Shown: positions 17,146 to 25,784, counted from the stretch's first letter. The stretch is 64,000 bases of DNA from Hyphomonas chukchiensis (GCF_000682695.1 NZ_AWFG01000041.1:1-64000), one strand, 5' to 3'. Translations and numbers: made by a program. The notes: a model not told the origin generated them from the letters alone.

Positions 17146-17907
17146 ATGAAATCCACACTCATCACACTTGCCATGACCGGTATCAGCCTCGCCATGGTTC
17201 TGCCCGCTGCCGCCAAGGCGCCGGCACCGAAACCTGCCGCTTCGGGCGAGTCGGTCCACTCCTATATCCTCCTTGACCGGACGGGCTCGATGAGCGGCAT
17301 CTGGGACGAGGCGCTCGGATCGGTGAACGCCTATGCCAAGAGCGTCGGCGAGGCCGATGAAGGCGAGATCGAGGGCAAGGACATCAAGACCGCTGTTACG
17401 CTCGCCGTGTTCGACTATCAGGAATCCCTCCAGTTCGATGTGCTGCGCAAGGACGTGCCGGCCGAGAAATGGACCAATGTCACCAATGACGAAGCCAATC
17501 CGCGCGGCATGACCCCGCTGTTCGATGCCATCGGGCGCGTCGTCTCGCTGGCCGAAGCCGACAAGCCGGAAAAGGCCGTGATCGTGATCATGACCGACGG
17601 CTATGAAAACTCGTCGAAGGAAATCACCCGCGACGGCGCCAAGGCGGCGCTGGACCGGGCCAAGGCCAATGGTTGGGAAGTCGTCTTCCTCGGCGCCGAG
17701 TTTGCGAGCTTTGGCGATGCGGATGCGGTTGGCATGAGCGCCTCCAAGACCATGGCTGTCGGCCAGGGCCGCATGCAGGATTCGATGTCGGCCCTCGCCA
17801 AGAAGTCCCGCGCCTATGGCAAGGGCGAAGAGGCCGAAATCACCTTTGACGATGCTGACCGCGCCGCCGCCGACGAAGAAGGCGTCAAGCAGCGTAAAGG
17901 CCAGTAG
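17146..17907 (+). CDS. Exported von Willebrand factor A domain protein
   Basis: 253 aa. Signal peptide at 1-24 (ALPAAAKA-type cleavage region), a short Ala/Pro linker, then a VWA domain from about 37. The metal-site (MIDAS) residues are DRTGSMS (DxTxS, a Thr in place of the first Ser), Thr in MTPLFDAIG, and Asp in MTDGYEN, so metal binding looks intact. A lysine/acid-rich tail ends the protein. Start ATG 17146 has GGAAGGGA upstream. No chaperone or ATPase partner lies nearby. Ligand and role unknown; periplasmic or surface adhesion or scaffold function is only a family-level guess. Confidence 0.8.
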   Translation: MKSTLITLAMTGISLAMVLPAAAKAPAPKPAASGESVHSYILLDRTGSMSGIWDEALGSVNAYAKSVGEADEGEIEGKDIKTAVTLAVFDYQESLQFDVLRKDVPAEKWTNVTNDEANPRGMTPLFDAIGRVVSLAEADKPEKAVIVIMTDGYENSSKEITRDGAKAALDRAKANGWEVVFLGAEFASFGDADAVGMSASKTMAVGQGRMQDSMSALAKKSRAYGKGEEAEITFDDADRAAADEEGVKQRKGQ

Positions 17908-17956
17908 GAACAGGTTCGGGGCAGTCACAGCTTCCCGTTCAGCTGCCCTGATGAGG

Positions 17957-17987
17957 AAAGCCCGCTCATGCCCGAGCGGGCTTTTTG
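17957..17987 (+). terminator. Intrinsic terminator after VWA gene
   Basis: Perfect 11-bp stem AAAGCCCGCTC / GAGCGGGCTTT with loop ATGCCC and a run of T at the 3' side. Confidence 0.88.
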
Positions 17988-18060
17988 ATGTCCGGACACA
18001 GGCTTTTCCTGTTCATGTTTTGTGCTAGAATGACCGCCTCTTGCCGGGGGAGTGGAGCGC

Positions 18061-18537
18061 ATGGACATGACGGGTGGGTGCAGCTGCGGCAGGGTGCGGT
18101 ATCGCATGCGGGCCGCGCCGATGATCGTGCATTGCTGCCATTGCAGCTGGTGCCAGCGCGAAACGGGATCGGCCTTTGTCGTGAACGCACTTGTCGAGAT
18201 GTCTGAAGTGGAATTGCTGGCGGAGGCGCCTGTCATCGTGGACACGCCGAGCCATAGCGGGCGCGGGCAGAGGATTGCGCGCTGCGCGGCGTGTCATGTG
18301 GCGGTGTGGAGCCATTACAGCACGGCCGGGGAACTCGCCGCCTTTGTGCGCGCAGGCACGTTGGACGATACGTGCGTGCTGGCGCCCGATGTGCACATCT
18401 TTACCGGATCGAAGCAGCCCTGGGTGGTGCTGGCCGACGGGAAGCCGGTCTTCGAGGACTATTATCCGAGCCCGGACGGGGTCTGGCGCGAGGATGCTCG
18501 TGTGCGTTGGCGGGCGCTGCTGGCGCAGGTGAAATGA
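18061..18537 (+). CDS. GFA / CENP-V family zinc-binding protein
   Basis: 158 aa. Zinc-binding cysteines in GGCSCGRVRY (N-terminal), CCHCSWCQRETGSAF around residue 32, and RCAACHVAVW around 76 follow the glutathione-dependent formaldehyde-activating enzyme (GFA) fold pattern CxC...CxxC...CxxC. Most members are of unknown substrate; few act on S-hydroxymethylglutathione. Start is the ATG at 18061, eight bases after GGGGGAG; a GTG at 18052 lies inside the ribosome site. Confidence 0.85.
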   Translation: MDMTGGCSCGRVRYRMRAAPMIVHCCHCSWCQRETGSAFVVNALVEMSEVELLAEAPVIVDTPSHSGRGQRIARCAACHVAVWSHYSTAGELAAFVRAGTLDDTCVLAPDVHIFTGSKQPWVVLADGKPVFEDYYPSPDGVWREDARVRWRALLAQVK

Positions 18538-18573
18538 AAAAGCCCGCCCGGATCGCTCCGGACGGGCCTTGTG
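18537..18573. terminator. Bidirectional hairpin between convergent genes
   Basis: AAGCCCGCCCGGA and TCCGGACGGGCCTT pair around a TCGC loop, with A-rich sequence on the left and a short T-rich stretch on the right. It sits between the 3' ends of the GFA and SDR genes and could serve both. Confidence 0.7.
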
Positions 18574-18594
18574 TTCATTGCCGTGCCGGATGGC

Positions 18595-19374
18595 TCAGCG
18601 CGGGGCCATGCGGATGGCGCCGTCGAGGCGGACGTCTTCGCCGTTGAAATAGGCGTTGCGGCACATTTCAGTGGCCAGCGAGGCATATTCTTCCGGATTG
18701 CCGAGACGGGCAGGGTGCGGCACCTGGGCGCCGAGGGCTTGTTTCACGGGCTCTGGCGCAGCGGCCAGAAGCGGCGTGTTGAAGATGCCCGGCAGGATCG
18801 TGTTGACGCGAATGAACTCGCGGCTGAGGTCGCGGGCGATTGGCAGGGTCATGCCGACAACGCCGCCCTTGGAAGCGGAATAGGCCGCTTGGCCGATCTG
18901 GCCATCTTCAGCAGCGACCGAAGCGGTGTTGACGATTGCGCCGCGCTCGCCGTCGATCGGGTCGAGCGTCATCATGCCGGCGGCGGATTTCGCGATGCAG
19001 CGGAACGTGCCAACCAAGTTGATCTGGATGATCATGTTGAACTTGTCGAGCGGGAAGTGGCTCACTTCGCCGGTGTTCTTGTCGCGGCTGGCGGTCTTGA
19101 TGGCGTTGCCGGTGCCGGCGCAGTTGATCAGGATGCGCTCCTGGCCGATGGCGGCGCGCGATTTTTCGAAACCGGCATCGACCGAAGCATCGTCGGTGAC
19201 GTTGACATTGCAGAAGACGCCGCCAAGCTCTTTGGCAAGGGCTTCGCCTTTTTCAGCGTTGAGGTCGAACAGGGCAACCTTGACGCCATAGGAGGCGAGT
19301 TTCCTGGCGGTTGCGGCGCCGAGGCCGGATGCGCCACCTGTAATGACGGCGGAAATGGATGAGTCGAGTTTCAT
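18595..19374 (-). CDS. 3-hydroxyacyl-CoA dehydrogenase, short-chain type (HSD10-like)
   Basis: 259 aa short-chain dehydrogenase. NAD site TGGASGLGAA near residue 14, NCAGTG near 87, catalytic Ser in VNTASVAA and YSASKGG near 152-158. The loop MTLPIARDLSREFIRVNTILPGIFNTPLL is typical of the human HSD17B10/bacterial FadB2-type enzymes that oxidise 3-hydroxy-2-methylbutyryl-CoA or short 3-hydroxyacyl-CoAs with NAD. Start 19374 is preceded by GGGAGGGCA. Stands alone, divergent from the DUF1232 gene. Confidence 0.85.
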   Translation of the reverse strand: MKLDSSISAVITGGASGLGAATARKLASYGVKVALFDLNAEKGEALAKELGGVFCNVNVTDDASVDAGFEKSRAAIGQERILINCAGTGNAIKTASRDKNTGEVSHFPLDKFNMIIQINLVGTFRCIAKSAAGMMTLDPIDGERGAIVNTASVAAEDGQIGQAAYSASKGGVVGMTLPIARDLSREFIRVNTILPGIFNTPLLAAAPEPVKQALGAQVPHPARLGNPEEYASLATEMCRNAYFNGEDVRLDGAIRMAPR

Positions 19375-19439
19375 GGGGCACTGCCCTCCCTGGTTTTCGT
19401 CGGAACGGGATGTGTCTATAATGGTCTGAGGAGGACGCA

Positions 19440-19841
19440 ATGACTGACGCAGCGGAAATTATAAATACCGTAAGGGGCCGTAACGGCACTTATCTGCCGA
19501 AGACCATCGAGCGGAATGAGCGTCTCGCACGCGGCGTGCTGCCCAAGGTGATGCGCGTTCTCAGCCGTGTGCCTTTCGCCGACGACCTGCTGGCAGCCTA
19601 TTATGCCGCGCGCGACCCCCTCACGCCCGTGAAGGCGAAAGCCATCCTGTTTGCGGCTGTGGCCTATTTCGTGATGCCCGCCGATGCGCTGCCCGATGTG
19701 ATCGTGGGCCTCGGCTTTACCGATGACGCGACCGTGCTGGCGACAGCGCTGAGCGTGGTGGGCATGTATGTGAAGGAAAGCCACCGCAAGGCGGCGCGGC
19801 GCGTGCTGCGTCTGCCGGAGCCGATCAAGCAGGCCGATTAG
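19440..19841 (+). CDS. DUF1232 (YkvA-like) membrane protein
   Basis: 133 aa. The DUF1232 core PVKAKAILFAAVAYFVMPADALPDVI followed by GFTDDATVL is visible at about 62-102, forming one or two membrane-associated helices. Function is unknown across the family. GAGGAGG precedes the ATG. A TATAAT-like box lies at 19417-19422. Six bases separate it from the next gene, so the two are probably cotranscribed. Confidence 0.85.
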   Translation: MTDAAEIINTVRGRNGTYLPKTIERNERLARGVLPKVMRVLSRVPFADDLLAAYYAARDPLTPVKAKAILFAAVAYFVMPADALPDVIVGLGFTDDATVLATALSVVGMYVKESHRKAARRVLRLPEPIKQAD

Positions 19842-19847
19842 GTCCGC

Positions 19848-20495
19848 ATGACGGGGGGCGATATCTCGTTCTACGGCGCAATGGCGCTTGGCGCGCTTTA
19901 TGGCGTGGGCTTCTGCTATCGTGAGAAGGGCCTCGCAGGTCTTGTGATCAAGACCGGGTCGACGGCCCTGCTGGCGCTGTGGGCCTTTCTGGCAGGTGGA
20001 CCGCTGCTGCTGGTGGCGGCGCTGGGCTTTTCTTCGCTGGGCGACCTGTTCCTGGCGCTGAAGGGCGAGTCCTGGCTGAAGCCGGGCATGGCGGCCTTCT
20101 TCTTTGCGCATGTGGCCTATGTGGCGCTGTTCTGGGGACTGGGGGCCGAGGAGCGGACGCTGCTCGTGCTGGCAGCACAGATTGTGCTCGTGTTTGCCGG
20201 GGCGGCGTTCCTGCGCTGGCTGTCGCCATGGCTGGGCGAAATGCGCATCCCCGTCTTTGCCTATACAGCTGTGATCCTGATGATGGGGGCTGCCGCGCTG
20301 AACCTGCCGCCGATGCTGTGGCCGGTGACGCTCGGTGCGCTGATGTTCATCGCCTCGGATGTAATCCTGTCGCTGCAGCTGTTCAAAAAGCCGACGGATG
20401 TGCCTGCGGGCACGCTGTCATCGCTGGCGGTGTGGTGTCTCTATTTTGGCGGACAGGCGTTGATCGCCTGGGGGCTGCTGGCGATGCTCGCCTAG
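19848..20495 (+). CDS. YhhN / TMEM86 family membrane protein (lysoplasmalogenase-like)
   Basis: 215 aa with about eight hydrophobic helices. The conserved acidic motifs GFSSLGDLFLAL near residue 60 and MFIASDVILSLQLF near 165 are those of the YhhN family, whose eukaryotic members hydrolyse the vinyl-ether bond of lysoplasmalogens. The bacterial substrate is not established. It converges on the TauD-like gene with a 4-base overlap. Confidence 0.82.
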   Translation: MTGGDISFYGAMALGALYGVGFCYREKGLAGLVIKTGSTALLALWAFLAGGPLLLVAALGFSSLGDLFLALKGESWLKPGMAAFFFAHVAYVALFWGLGAEERTLLVLAAQIVLVFAGAAFLRWLSPWLGEMRIPVFAYTAVILMMGAAALNLPPMLWPVTLGALMFIASDVILSLQLFKKPTDVPAGTLSSLAVWCLYFGGQALIAWGLLAMLA

Positions 20496-21328
20496 CACGG
20501 CCTGTCGCCGTCGACCGTGGCGCGGCGCATGTGGCGGCGGTGGCCGTGATAGTCGTTGAGGGCATAGTGCCAGACGCAGCGATTGTCCCACATGGTGACG
20601 TCGCCTGCCTGCCATTGGACGCGGCAGGTGTTGCGCTCTTCCTTTGACACGTCGAACAGGTAGTTCAGCAGGGGACGGCTTTCCTTGCGGCTCCAGCCGG
20701 CAAAGCGCAGCGTGAAGGCGGGGTTGATGAAGAGGCCCTTGCGGCCGGTTTCCGGGTGGGTCCGGATGACGGGGTGTTCGTATTCGGGGGCTTCCGGGGC
20801 CGCTTTGGCGTCCATCGACTGGCGCACGGCGGCGGAATAGCCATCAGCGCCGTATTCCTTGCTGGCGGTATGGATCGCGGTCATGGTGCCAAGTGTCTTC
20901 TGCAGGCCGGGGGAGAGGCGGTCATAGGCCGCCTGCTGGTCGGCGAAGAGCGTATCGCCGCCATAGGGCGGGACTTCGATCGCGTGCAGGATCGAGCCGA
21001 GGGCGGGCTCTTCAAGGAAGCTCATGTCGGAATGCCAGCCGCCGCCGAAATTGGTCTTTTCCTCCGGCTCCTTGATGATCTCCAGGAGTTCCGGATGACC
21101 GTGCATGCCCTTGACGTAGGGGTGGATGTTGAGCGTGCCGAAGCGGCGGGCAAAGGCCTTTTGCCGCTCAGGGGTCAGCCCGTTCTGGCCGCGCAGGACG
21201 ATGACCTTGTGGTCGAGAAAGGCCTGATGGATCGCGTCGAAATCGGCATTTGAAAGGTCAGATGTCAGATCTGCGCCGTGGATGACGGCGCCGAGTGTGC
21301 CGGTAAGAGGCTGGATGGTGAGGGTCAT
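20492..21328 (-). CDS. TauD/TfdA-family 2-oxoglutarate-dependent dioxygenase
   Basis: 278 aa Fe(II)/2-oxoglutarate dioxygenase. The iron facial triad is visible as H99 and D101 in WHSDMS and a distal His in CVWHYALNDY, with the 2-oxoglutarate-binding Arg in HMRRATVDG. Family substrates include taurine, alkylsulfonates and aryloxyacids, and more distantly other small acids; no sulfonate transporter lies nearby to assign one. Divergent from serC. Confidence 0.87.
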   Translation of the reverse strand: MTLTIQPLTGTLGAVIHGADLTSDLSNADFDAIHQAFLDHKVIVLRGQNGLTPERQKAFARRFGTLNIHPYVKGMHGHPELLEIIKEPEEKTNFGGGWHSDMSFLEEPALGSILHAIEVPPYGGDTLFADQQAAYDRLSPGLQKTLGTMTAIHTASKEYGADGYSAAVRQSMDAKAAPEAPEYEHPVIRTHPETGRKGLFINPAFTLRFAGWSRKESRPLLNYLFDVSKEERNTCRVQWQAGDVTMWDNRCVWHYALNDYHGHRRHMRRATVDGDRPC

Positions 21329-21404
21329 GCGGCAAATGAACCACCGTCCCGGGACCTATGCAAGAATGTCATTTGCAAGCCCCCATCAAATATGCGACTG
21401 ACGC

Positions 21405-21462
21405 GGCGGGCCACATGCCCCCAACGGCATGCAGCCTATCTGTGAGGATAGGAGTAAAACAG
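21405..21462 (+). promoter_or_regulatory. serC leader RNA candidate
   Basis: Between the upstream gene and the serC ATG lie mutually exclusive pairings GGGC/GCCC (21408-21420) and ATGCC/GGCAT (21415-21430), then hairpin CCTATC-TGTGAG-GATAGG (21435-21452). The last arm partly covers the ribosome site AGGAG (21450-21454). This position and layout resemble the serC leader motif described for alphaproteobacteria; the match is from memory and not checked against the model. Confidence 0.55.
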
Positions 21463-22626
21463 ATGACGACGACCGCCAAACCCGGCGTGCTTCCAGCATG
21501 CCCGCATTTTTCTTCCGGCCCGACTGCCAAGCGTCCCGGATTTTCCCTCGAAAAACTCGAAACTGCCGTCCTTGGCCGCTCGCACCGCTCCGGTGATGCG
21601 AAGAAGAAGCTGAAGGCCGCGATCGACCGTTCCAAGGCGCTGCTTGGCATTCCTGACGATTACCGCGTGGCCATCGTGCCGGCCTCCGATACGGGCGCTG
21701 TCGAGATGTGCATGTGGTCCATGCTTGGTGCCAAGCCTGTCGATGTGTTCGCATGGGAAAGCTTTGGCCAGGACTGGGTGACGGATGCGACGAAGCAACT
21801 GAAGCTGCCTGACTGCAAGACATATGGCGCCGACTATGGCGCGCTGCCTGACTTCACCCAGGCGCGCGACGATGCCGACATCATCTTCACTTGGAACGGC
21901 ACGACGTCCGGTGTGCGCGTGCCGAACGCCGACTGGATCAAGCCGAACCCTGACCGCGTCGTGATCTGCGATGCGACGTCTGCTGCCTTCGCGCAGGACA
22001 TTGAATGGGCGAAGCTCGATGTCGTGACCTATAGCTGGCAGAAATGCCTTGGCGGGGAAGCTGCGCACGGCATGCTGGTGCTCAGCCCGCGCGCTGTTGC
22101 CCGCCTTGAAAGCTACACGCCTGACCGCGCCCTGCCGAAACTCTTCCGCATGACCAAGGGTGGCAATCTGGACGAAGCGCTATTTGAAGGCGCGACGATC
22201 AACACGCCGTCCATGCTGTGCGTGGAAGACTTCCTGCAGGCGCTCGACTGGTGTGAAAGCCTTGGCGGCTGGAAGGCCCTTGAAGCCCGCTCGAACGAGA
22301 GCCTCGGCCACCTCACGGATTGGGTCGCCAAGACCGACTGGGTCGATTTCCTCTGCCCTGACGCATCCGTGCGTTCGAATACCGGCGTGACGTTCAAGAT
22401 CGTCGATCCGCGCGTTGCAGGACTCGACGAGGACGGCCAGCGCGATTTCGTCAAGCGCATGATGAAGCGCCTCGAAAAGGAAAACGCCTGCTTCGACGCT
22501 GCCGGTTATGCCAAGGCCCCTCCGGGACTGCGCATCTGGTGCGGCGGCTCGGTTGAGCCGTCGAACGTGGCTGCGCTGACGCCCTGGCTCGACTGGGCCT
22601 TCGCGGAAGAAGCCGCGAGCCTCTAG
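21463..22626 (+). CDS. serC: Phosphoserine aminotransferase
   Basis: 387 aa class V PLP aminotransferase of the alphaproteobacterial SerC type. It converts 3-phosphohydroxypyruvate to O-phosphoserine, the second step of serine synthesis. Markers: KPGVLPACPHFSSGPTAKRPG at the N-terminus, the PLP lysine K194 in YSWQKCLGGE, HGMLVLSPRAV, and the C-terminal PPGLRIWCGGSVE. Start 21463 is set by AGGAG upstream and by the N-terminal consensus. serA follows 137 bases downstream, as in many relatives. Confidence 0.95.
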   Translation: MTTTAKPGVLPACPHFSSGPTAKRPGFSLEKLETAVLGRSHRSGDAKKKLKAAIDRSKALLGIPDDYRVAIVPASDTGAVEMCMWSMLGAKPVDVFAWESFGQDWVTDATKQLKLPDCKTYGADYGALPDFTQARDDADIIFTWNGTTSGVRVPNADWIKPNPDRVVICDATSAAFAQDIEWAKLDVVTYSWQKCLGGEAAHGMLVLSPRAVARLESYTPDRALPKLFRMTKGGNLDEALFEGATINTPSMLCVEDFLQALDWCESLGGWKALEARSNESLGHLTDWVAKTDWVDFLCPDASVRSNTGVTFKIVDPRVAGLDEDGQRDFVKRMMKRLEKENACFDAAGYAKAPPGLRIWCGGSVEPSNVAALTPWLDWAFAEEAASL

Positions 22627-22638
22627 CCGCTTTCTCCC

Positions 22639-22676
22639 GCGCCCTCGTCCTTCGACTGTGTTCGGGACGAGGGCGC
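22639..22676. repeat. REP-like intergenic palindrome between serC and serA
   Basis: Perfect 12-bp arms GCGCCCTCGTCC and GGACGAGGGCGC flank a 14-base loop starting TTCGACTG. The CTCGTCCTTCGA core resembles a dispersed extragenic palindrome found in many proteobacterial genomes. There is no T-tract, so it is not a typical terminator. Only one copy was noticed in this window. Confidence 0.5.
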
Positions 22677-22763
22677 ACGGAAACTCCCCCACAAGCAGGC
22701 TCATCCTCAGCAACGTCCAAGGAGAGCCGGGCCACGCGCCCCGAATTCACAAAGAGAACCAAG

Positions 22764-24359
22764 ATGCCAAAAGTCCTTATCGGAGATACGCTCTCCCCCG
22801 CCGCCGTTGAAATCTTTCATGCACGCGGCATCGAAACGGTCACCAAGACCGGCCTCAACACGGAACAGCTGATTGCTGAAATTCCTGAATATGACGGCCT
22901 CGTCGTCCGTTCGGCCTGCAAGCCGAACGCGGATGTCATGGCCGCCGCCACGAACCTGAAAGTCATCGGCCGGGCCGGTATCGGCGTCGACAATATCGAC
23001 ATCAAGGCGGCGACCGCCAAGGGTGTCGTGGTGATGAACACGCCGTTTGGCAACGCGATCACGACGGCCGAACATGCCATCGCCATGATGTTTGCGGCTG
23101 CCCGCCAGATCCCCGCGGCCAATGCCGAGACACAGGAAGGCAAATGGCCGAAGTCCGGCTATATGGGCATCGAGGTCAGCTACAAGACGCTTGGCCTGAT
23201 CGGTTGCGGCAATATCGGCAGCCGTGTCGCCGAGCGCGCTATTGGCCTGAAGATGAAAGTGGTCGCCTATGACCCGTTCCTGACGGACGAACGCGCCGTT
23301 GAACTCGGTGTCGAGAAGGTGGAACTGGAAGAACTGCTGAAACGCGCCGACGTGATCACGCTGCACGTTCCGCTGACGGACCAGACCCGCAATGTTCTTT
23401 CGCGCGAGAACCTGGCCAAGACCAAGAAAGGCCTCATCATCGTCAACTGTGCCCGTGGCGGCCTGGTCGACGAAGAGGCTGTCGCAGAGATGCTGGAAAG
23501 CGGTCATCTCGCTGGCGCGGCCTTCGACGTGTTTGCGGTCGAGCCTGCCAAGGAGAACGTCCTCTTCGGCAAGAAGAACTTCATTGCAACGCCGCACCTT
23601 GGCGCAGCGACGAACGAAGCGCAGGAAAACGTGGCGCTTCAGGTGGCCGAGCAGATGTCGGACTATCTCCTGTCCGGCGCTGTGACGAATGCCCTCAACA
23701 TGCCGTCGATCACGGCGGAAGAAGCCCCGCGCATCAAGCCGTTCGCAGGCCTTGCCGAGAAGCTCGGCTCGTTTGCGGGTCAGATCTCGGACTTCGGCTA
23801 TGATGAAGTCGTCATCGAGTATGAGGGCGAGGTCGCTGACCTTAACCGCAAGCCACTGACGGCGGCTTTGCTGGCCGGCCTGCTGCGCGCCTCGCGCGGC
23901 GATGTGAACATGGTGTCGGCGCCGGCGATCCTCGCCGATAGCGGCGTCAAGCTGACCGAGACGAAGACCGAGGCGAGCCCTGTCTATGACAGCCTGATCC
24001 GCGTCAAGGTGAAGACCAAGGCCACGAAGAACGCGACCGAAGGCGGCTGGCGCACGCTGGCGGGCACGGTCATCGCCGGCCAGCCACGCATCGTCGAGAT
24101 CAAGGGCATGGCGCTCGAAGGCGATTTCTCGCCGGTCACGCTCTATGTGAACAACCTCGACAAACCGGGCTTTATCGGTGCCCTCGGCCAGATGCTGGGC
24201 GAGGCGAAGGTCAATATCGCGACCTTCCACCTCGGCCGTACGGAAGCGGGCGGCGAGGCGATTGCGCTGATCGGCATCGACTCGGTGCCGGCGGATGCCC
24301 TGATGGACAAGCTCGAGAAGCTGCCGCAGGTCCGCTATGCGAAAGTGCTGACCTTCTAA
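22764..24359 (+). CDS. serA: D-3-phosphoglycerate dehydrogenase
   Basis: 531 aa long-form enzyme catalysing the first step of serine synthesis. Substrate-binding domain 1-100 (SACKPNADVMAAATNLKVIGRAG), Rossmann motif LIGCGNIGSR near 152, catalytic Arg in NCARGG near 233, Glu in the FAVEP region and His in TPHLGAAT near 280, followed by an allosteric substrate-binding (ASB) domain and a C-terminal ACT domain (about 455-531, VTLYVNNLDKPGFIGALG). The ACT domain suggests feedback by serine. RBS AAAGAGAA lies before the ATG. Confidence 0.96.
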   Translation: MPKVLIGDTLSPAAVEIFHARGIETVTKTGLNTEQLIAEIPEYDGLVVRSACKPNADVMAAATNLKVIGRAGIGVDNIDIKAATAKGVVVMNTPFGNAITTAEHAIAMMFAAARQIPAANAETQEGKWPKSGYMGIEVSYKTLGLIGCGNIGSRVAERAIGLKMKVVAYDPFLTDERAVELGVEKVELEELLKRADVITLHVPLTDQTRNVLSRENLAKTKKGLIIVNCARGGLVDEEAVAEMLESGHLAGAAFDVFAVEPAKENVLFGKKNFIATPHLGAATNEAQENVALQVAEQMSDYLLSGAVTNALNMPSITAEEAPRIKPFAGLAEKLGSFAGQISDFGYDEVVIEYEGEVADLNRKPLTAALLAGLLRASRGDVNMVSAPAILADSGVKLTETKTEASPVYDSLIRVKVKTKATKNATEGGWRTLAGTVIAGQPRIVEIKGMALEGDFSPVTLYVNNLDKPGFIGALGQMLGEAKVNIATFHLGRTEAGGEAIALIGIDSVPADALMDKLEKLPQVRYAKVLTF

Positions 24360-24391
24360 GCCGTCACGGCCTGAATAAAACTTATGCAAAC

Positions 24392-24424
24392 AGGGCGGGC
24401 TGCTGACAAGGTGGCCCGCCCTTA
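24392..24424 (+). terminator. Inverted repeat after serA, weak terminator
   Basis: AGGGCGGGC (24392-24400) and GCCCGCCCT (24414-24422) form a perfect 9-bp stem. Only two T follow, so termination may be partial. Confidence 0.5.
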
Positions 24425-24457
24425 CGTACCGGGCTCCAGACAAGACAGGAGCCTCTC

Positions 24458-25048
24458 ATGGCAAAAATCGCTATCGTTTATCATTCCGGCTATGGCCACA
24501 CGGCCAAGGTCGCTGAACATGTCCGCATCGGCGCTGCACGTGCAGAAGGCGCCGAGGTTACCCTCTACAAGGCCGATGACCTGACCAGCCCTGACGCTGG
24601 CCCGTGGGACGAACTGGCCGCCGCCGACGCCATCATCTTCGGCGCGCCGACCTATATGGGCTCGGCCTCAGCCGTGTTTAAGCAGTTCCAGGATGCGACG
24701 TCCAAGCCGTGGTTCAGCCACGCCTGGAAGGATAAGATCGCTGCCGGCTTTACCAATTCCGGCAACCTTTACGGCGACAAGAGCACCACGCTGCTGCAAA
24801 TGGCGACGCTTGCCGCGCAGCATGGGATGATCTGGGTCGGCACCGGCATGATGCCCGGCTACAATGCCTCCACCAAGGATATCAACGCCGTGCACAACCG
24901 CGCCAGCTTTACGATAGGGCTCGGCACTCAATCCCTGACCGATAAACCGGCAGAAGAGACACCCGACCGTTTCGACCTCGAAACAGCCGAGATGTTTGGT
25001 GGGCGCGTCGCAGAAGCCACACTTCGCTGGGTGCGCGGCAAAGCCTGA
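24458..25048 (+). CDS. WrbA-like flavodoxin-family NAD(P)H:quinone oxidoreductase
   Basis: 196 aa flavodoxin-like protein. FMN phosphate loop HSGYGHTAKVAEH near residue 9, isoalloxazine loop GAPTYMGSASAVFKQF near 68, FTNSGNLYGDKSTTL near 105 and LAAQHGMIWVGTGM near 125, the last typical of WrbA relatives. Likely two-electron reduction of quinones using NAD(P)H. ACAGGAG precedes the ATG. It could be another FMN reductase of the same fold. Confidence 0.8.
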   Translation: MAKIAIVYHSGYGHTAKVAEHVRIGAARAEGAEVTLYKADDLTSPDAGPWDELAAADAIIFGAPTYMGSASAVFKQFQDATSKPWFSHAWKDKIAAGFTNSGNLYGDKSTTLLQMATLAAQHGMIWVGTGMMPGYNASTKDINAVHNRASFTIGLGTQSLTDKPAEETPDRFDLETAEMFGGRVAEATLRWVRGKA

Positions 25049-25118
25049 CGGAACCGTCTTGACGGGGCGGTGTTTAGGCCCTTGGTCAGGTCACAAAACT
25101 GTAATGGGGTTATCATTG

Positions 25119-25697
25119 ATGCACCGCGCTGTTCTCAGCCTAACGGCCGTGCTTGCAATTGCAGGCACGGCTTCCGCCGATATCCTGGATGAAGTGCGCT
25201 TCGGCGTCATGCAGGAGAATATCTGTGTGCTCGACTGCGACAATGCCAACAAGGAACCGGGCCAGAGCCTGACCGGCGAGCTTCTGTTCAAGTCGCCTGA
25301 TGTGCTTGATCTCATCTGGAGCCCAAGGCCCTATGTGATGGGTAGCGTCAACCTGAACGGCGACACGAGTTTCGGCGGCTTCGGCCTGCACTGGTCTTTC
25401 CCGTTTTCCGAGCGCTGGGCGTTCGAGCCGAGCGTCGGCTATGTCATCCACGATGGCGAACTGGAAAGCCCGTTCCCGCAGGGTGATCCGCGCGGCGACG
25501 CCTTTACCGAGGATCATGTCCTGCTTGGATCACGTGACCTTTTCCGCACCACGTTCGGCCTGAAATATAAAGTGGACGAGACCTGGGGCGTGGAAGTCCT
25601 GTACGAGCATCTCAGCCACGGCCAGATCCTCGGTAATGGACGTAACCAGGGCCTCGACAATGTCGGCGTCCGCGTGAGTTACGCGCTGGGGAACTAG
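25119..25697 (+). CDS. PagL-like lipid A 3-O-deacylase / outer-membrane barrel
   Basis: 192 aa. Signal peptide MHRAVLSLTAVLAIAGTASA, then a small beta-barrel with alternating hydrophobic strands. The YEHLSHG motif near the C-terminus matches the His-x-Ser catalytic pair of PagL; the family's acidic partner may be the Asp in GLDNVGVRVSY. PagL removes the 3-O acyl chain of lipid A in the outer membrane. An in-frame ATG at 25104 is an alternative start. A one-mismatch EcfG-like promoter (GGAAC at 25050, TGTT at 25071) lies upstream. Barrel class is firmer than exact activity. Confidence 0.72.
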   Translation: MHRAVLSLTAVLAIAGTASADILDEVRFGVMQENICVLDCDNANKEPGQSLTGELLFKSPDVLDLIWSPRPYVMGSVNLNGDTSFGGFGLHWSFPFSERWAFEPSVGYVIHDGELESPFPQGDPRGDAFTEDHVLLGSRDLFRTTFGLKYKVDETWGVEVLYEHLSHGQILGNGRNQGLDNVGVRVSYALGN

Positions 25698-25784
25698 GTT
25701 CGTGCGCCGCTTGGCGTAGCGATACCCCTTGCGCTCAAACCTGTTCCTGCCACTCTCTCCTGAAAATACAATCAGGAGGAAGTG

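Noticed and set aside
22707-24443. 578-codon minus-strand frame opposite serA
   Set aside because: It lies wholly across serA, is rich in R/H/D typical of antisense frames in high-GC DNA, and has no recognisable domain.
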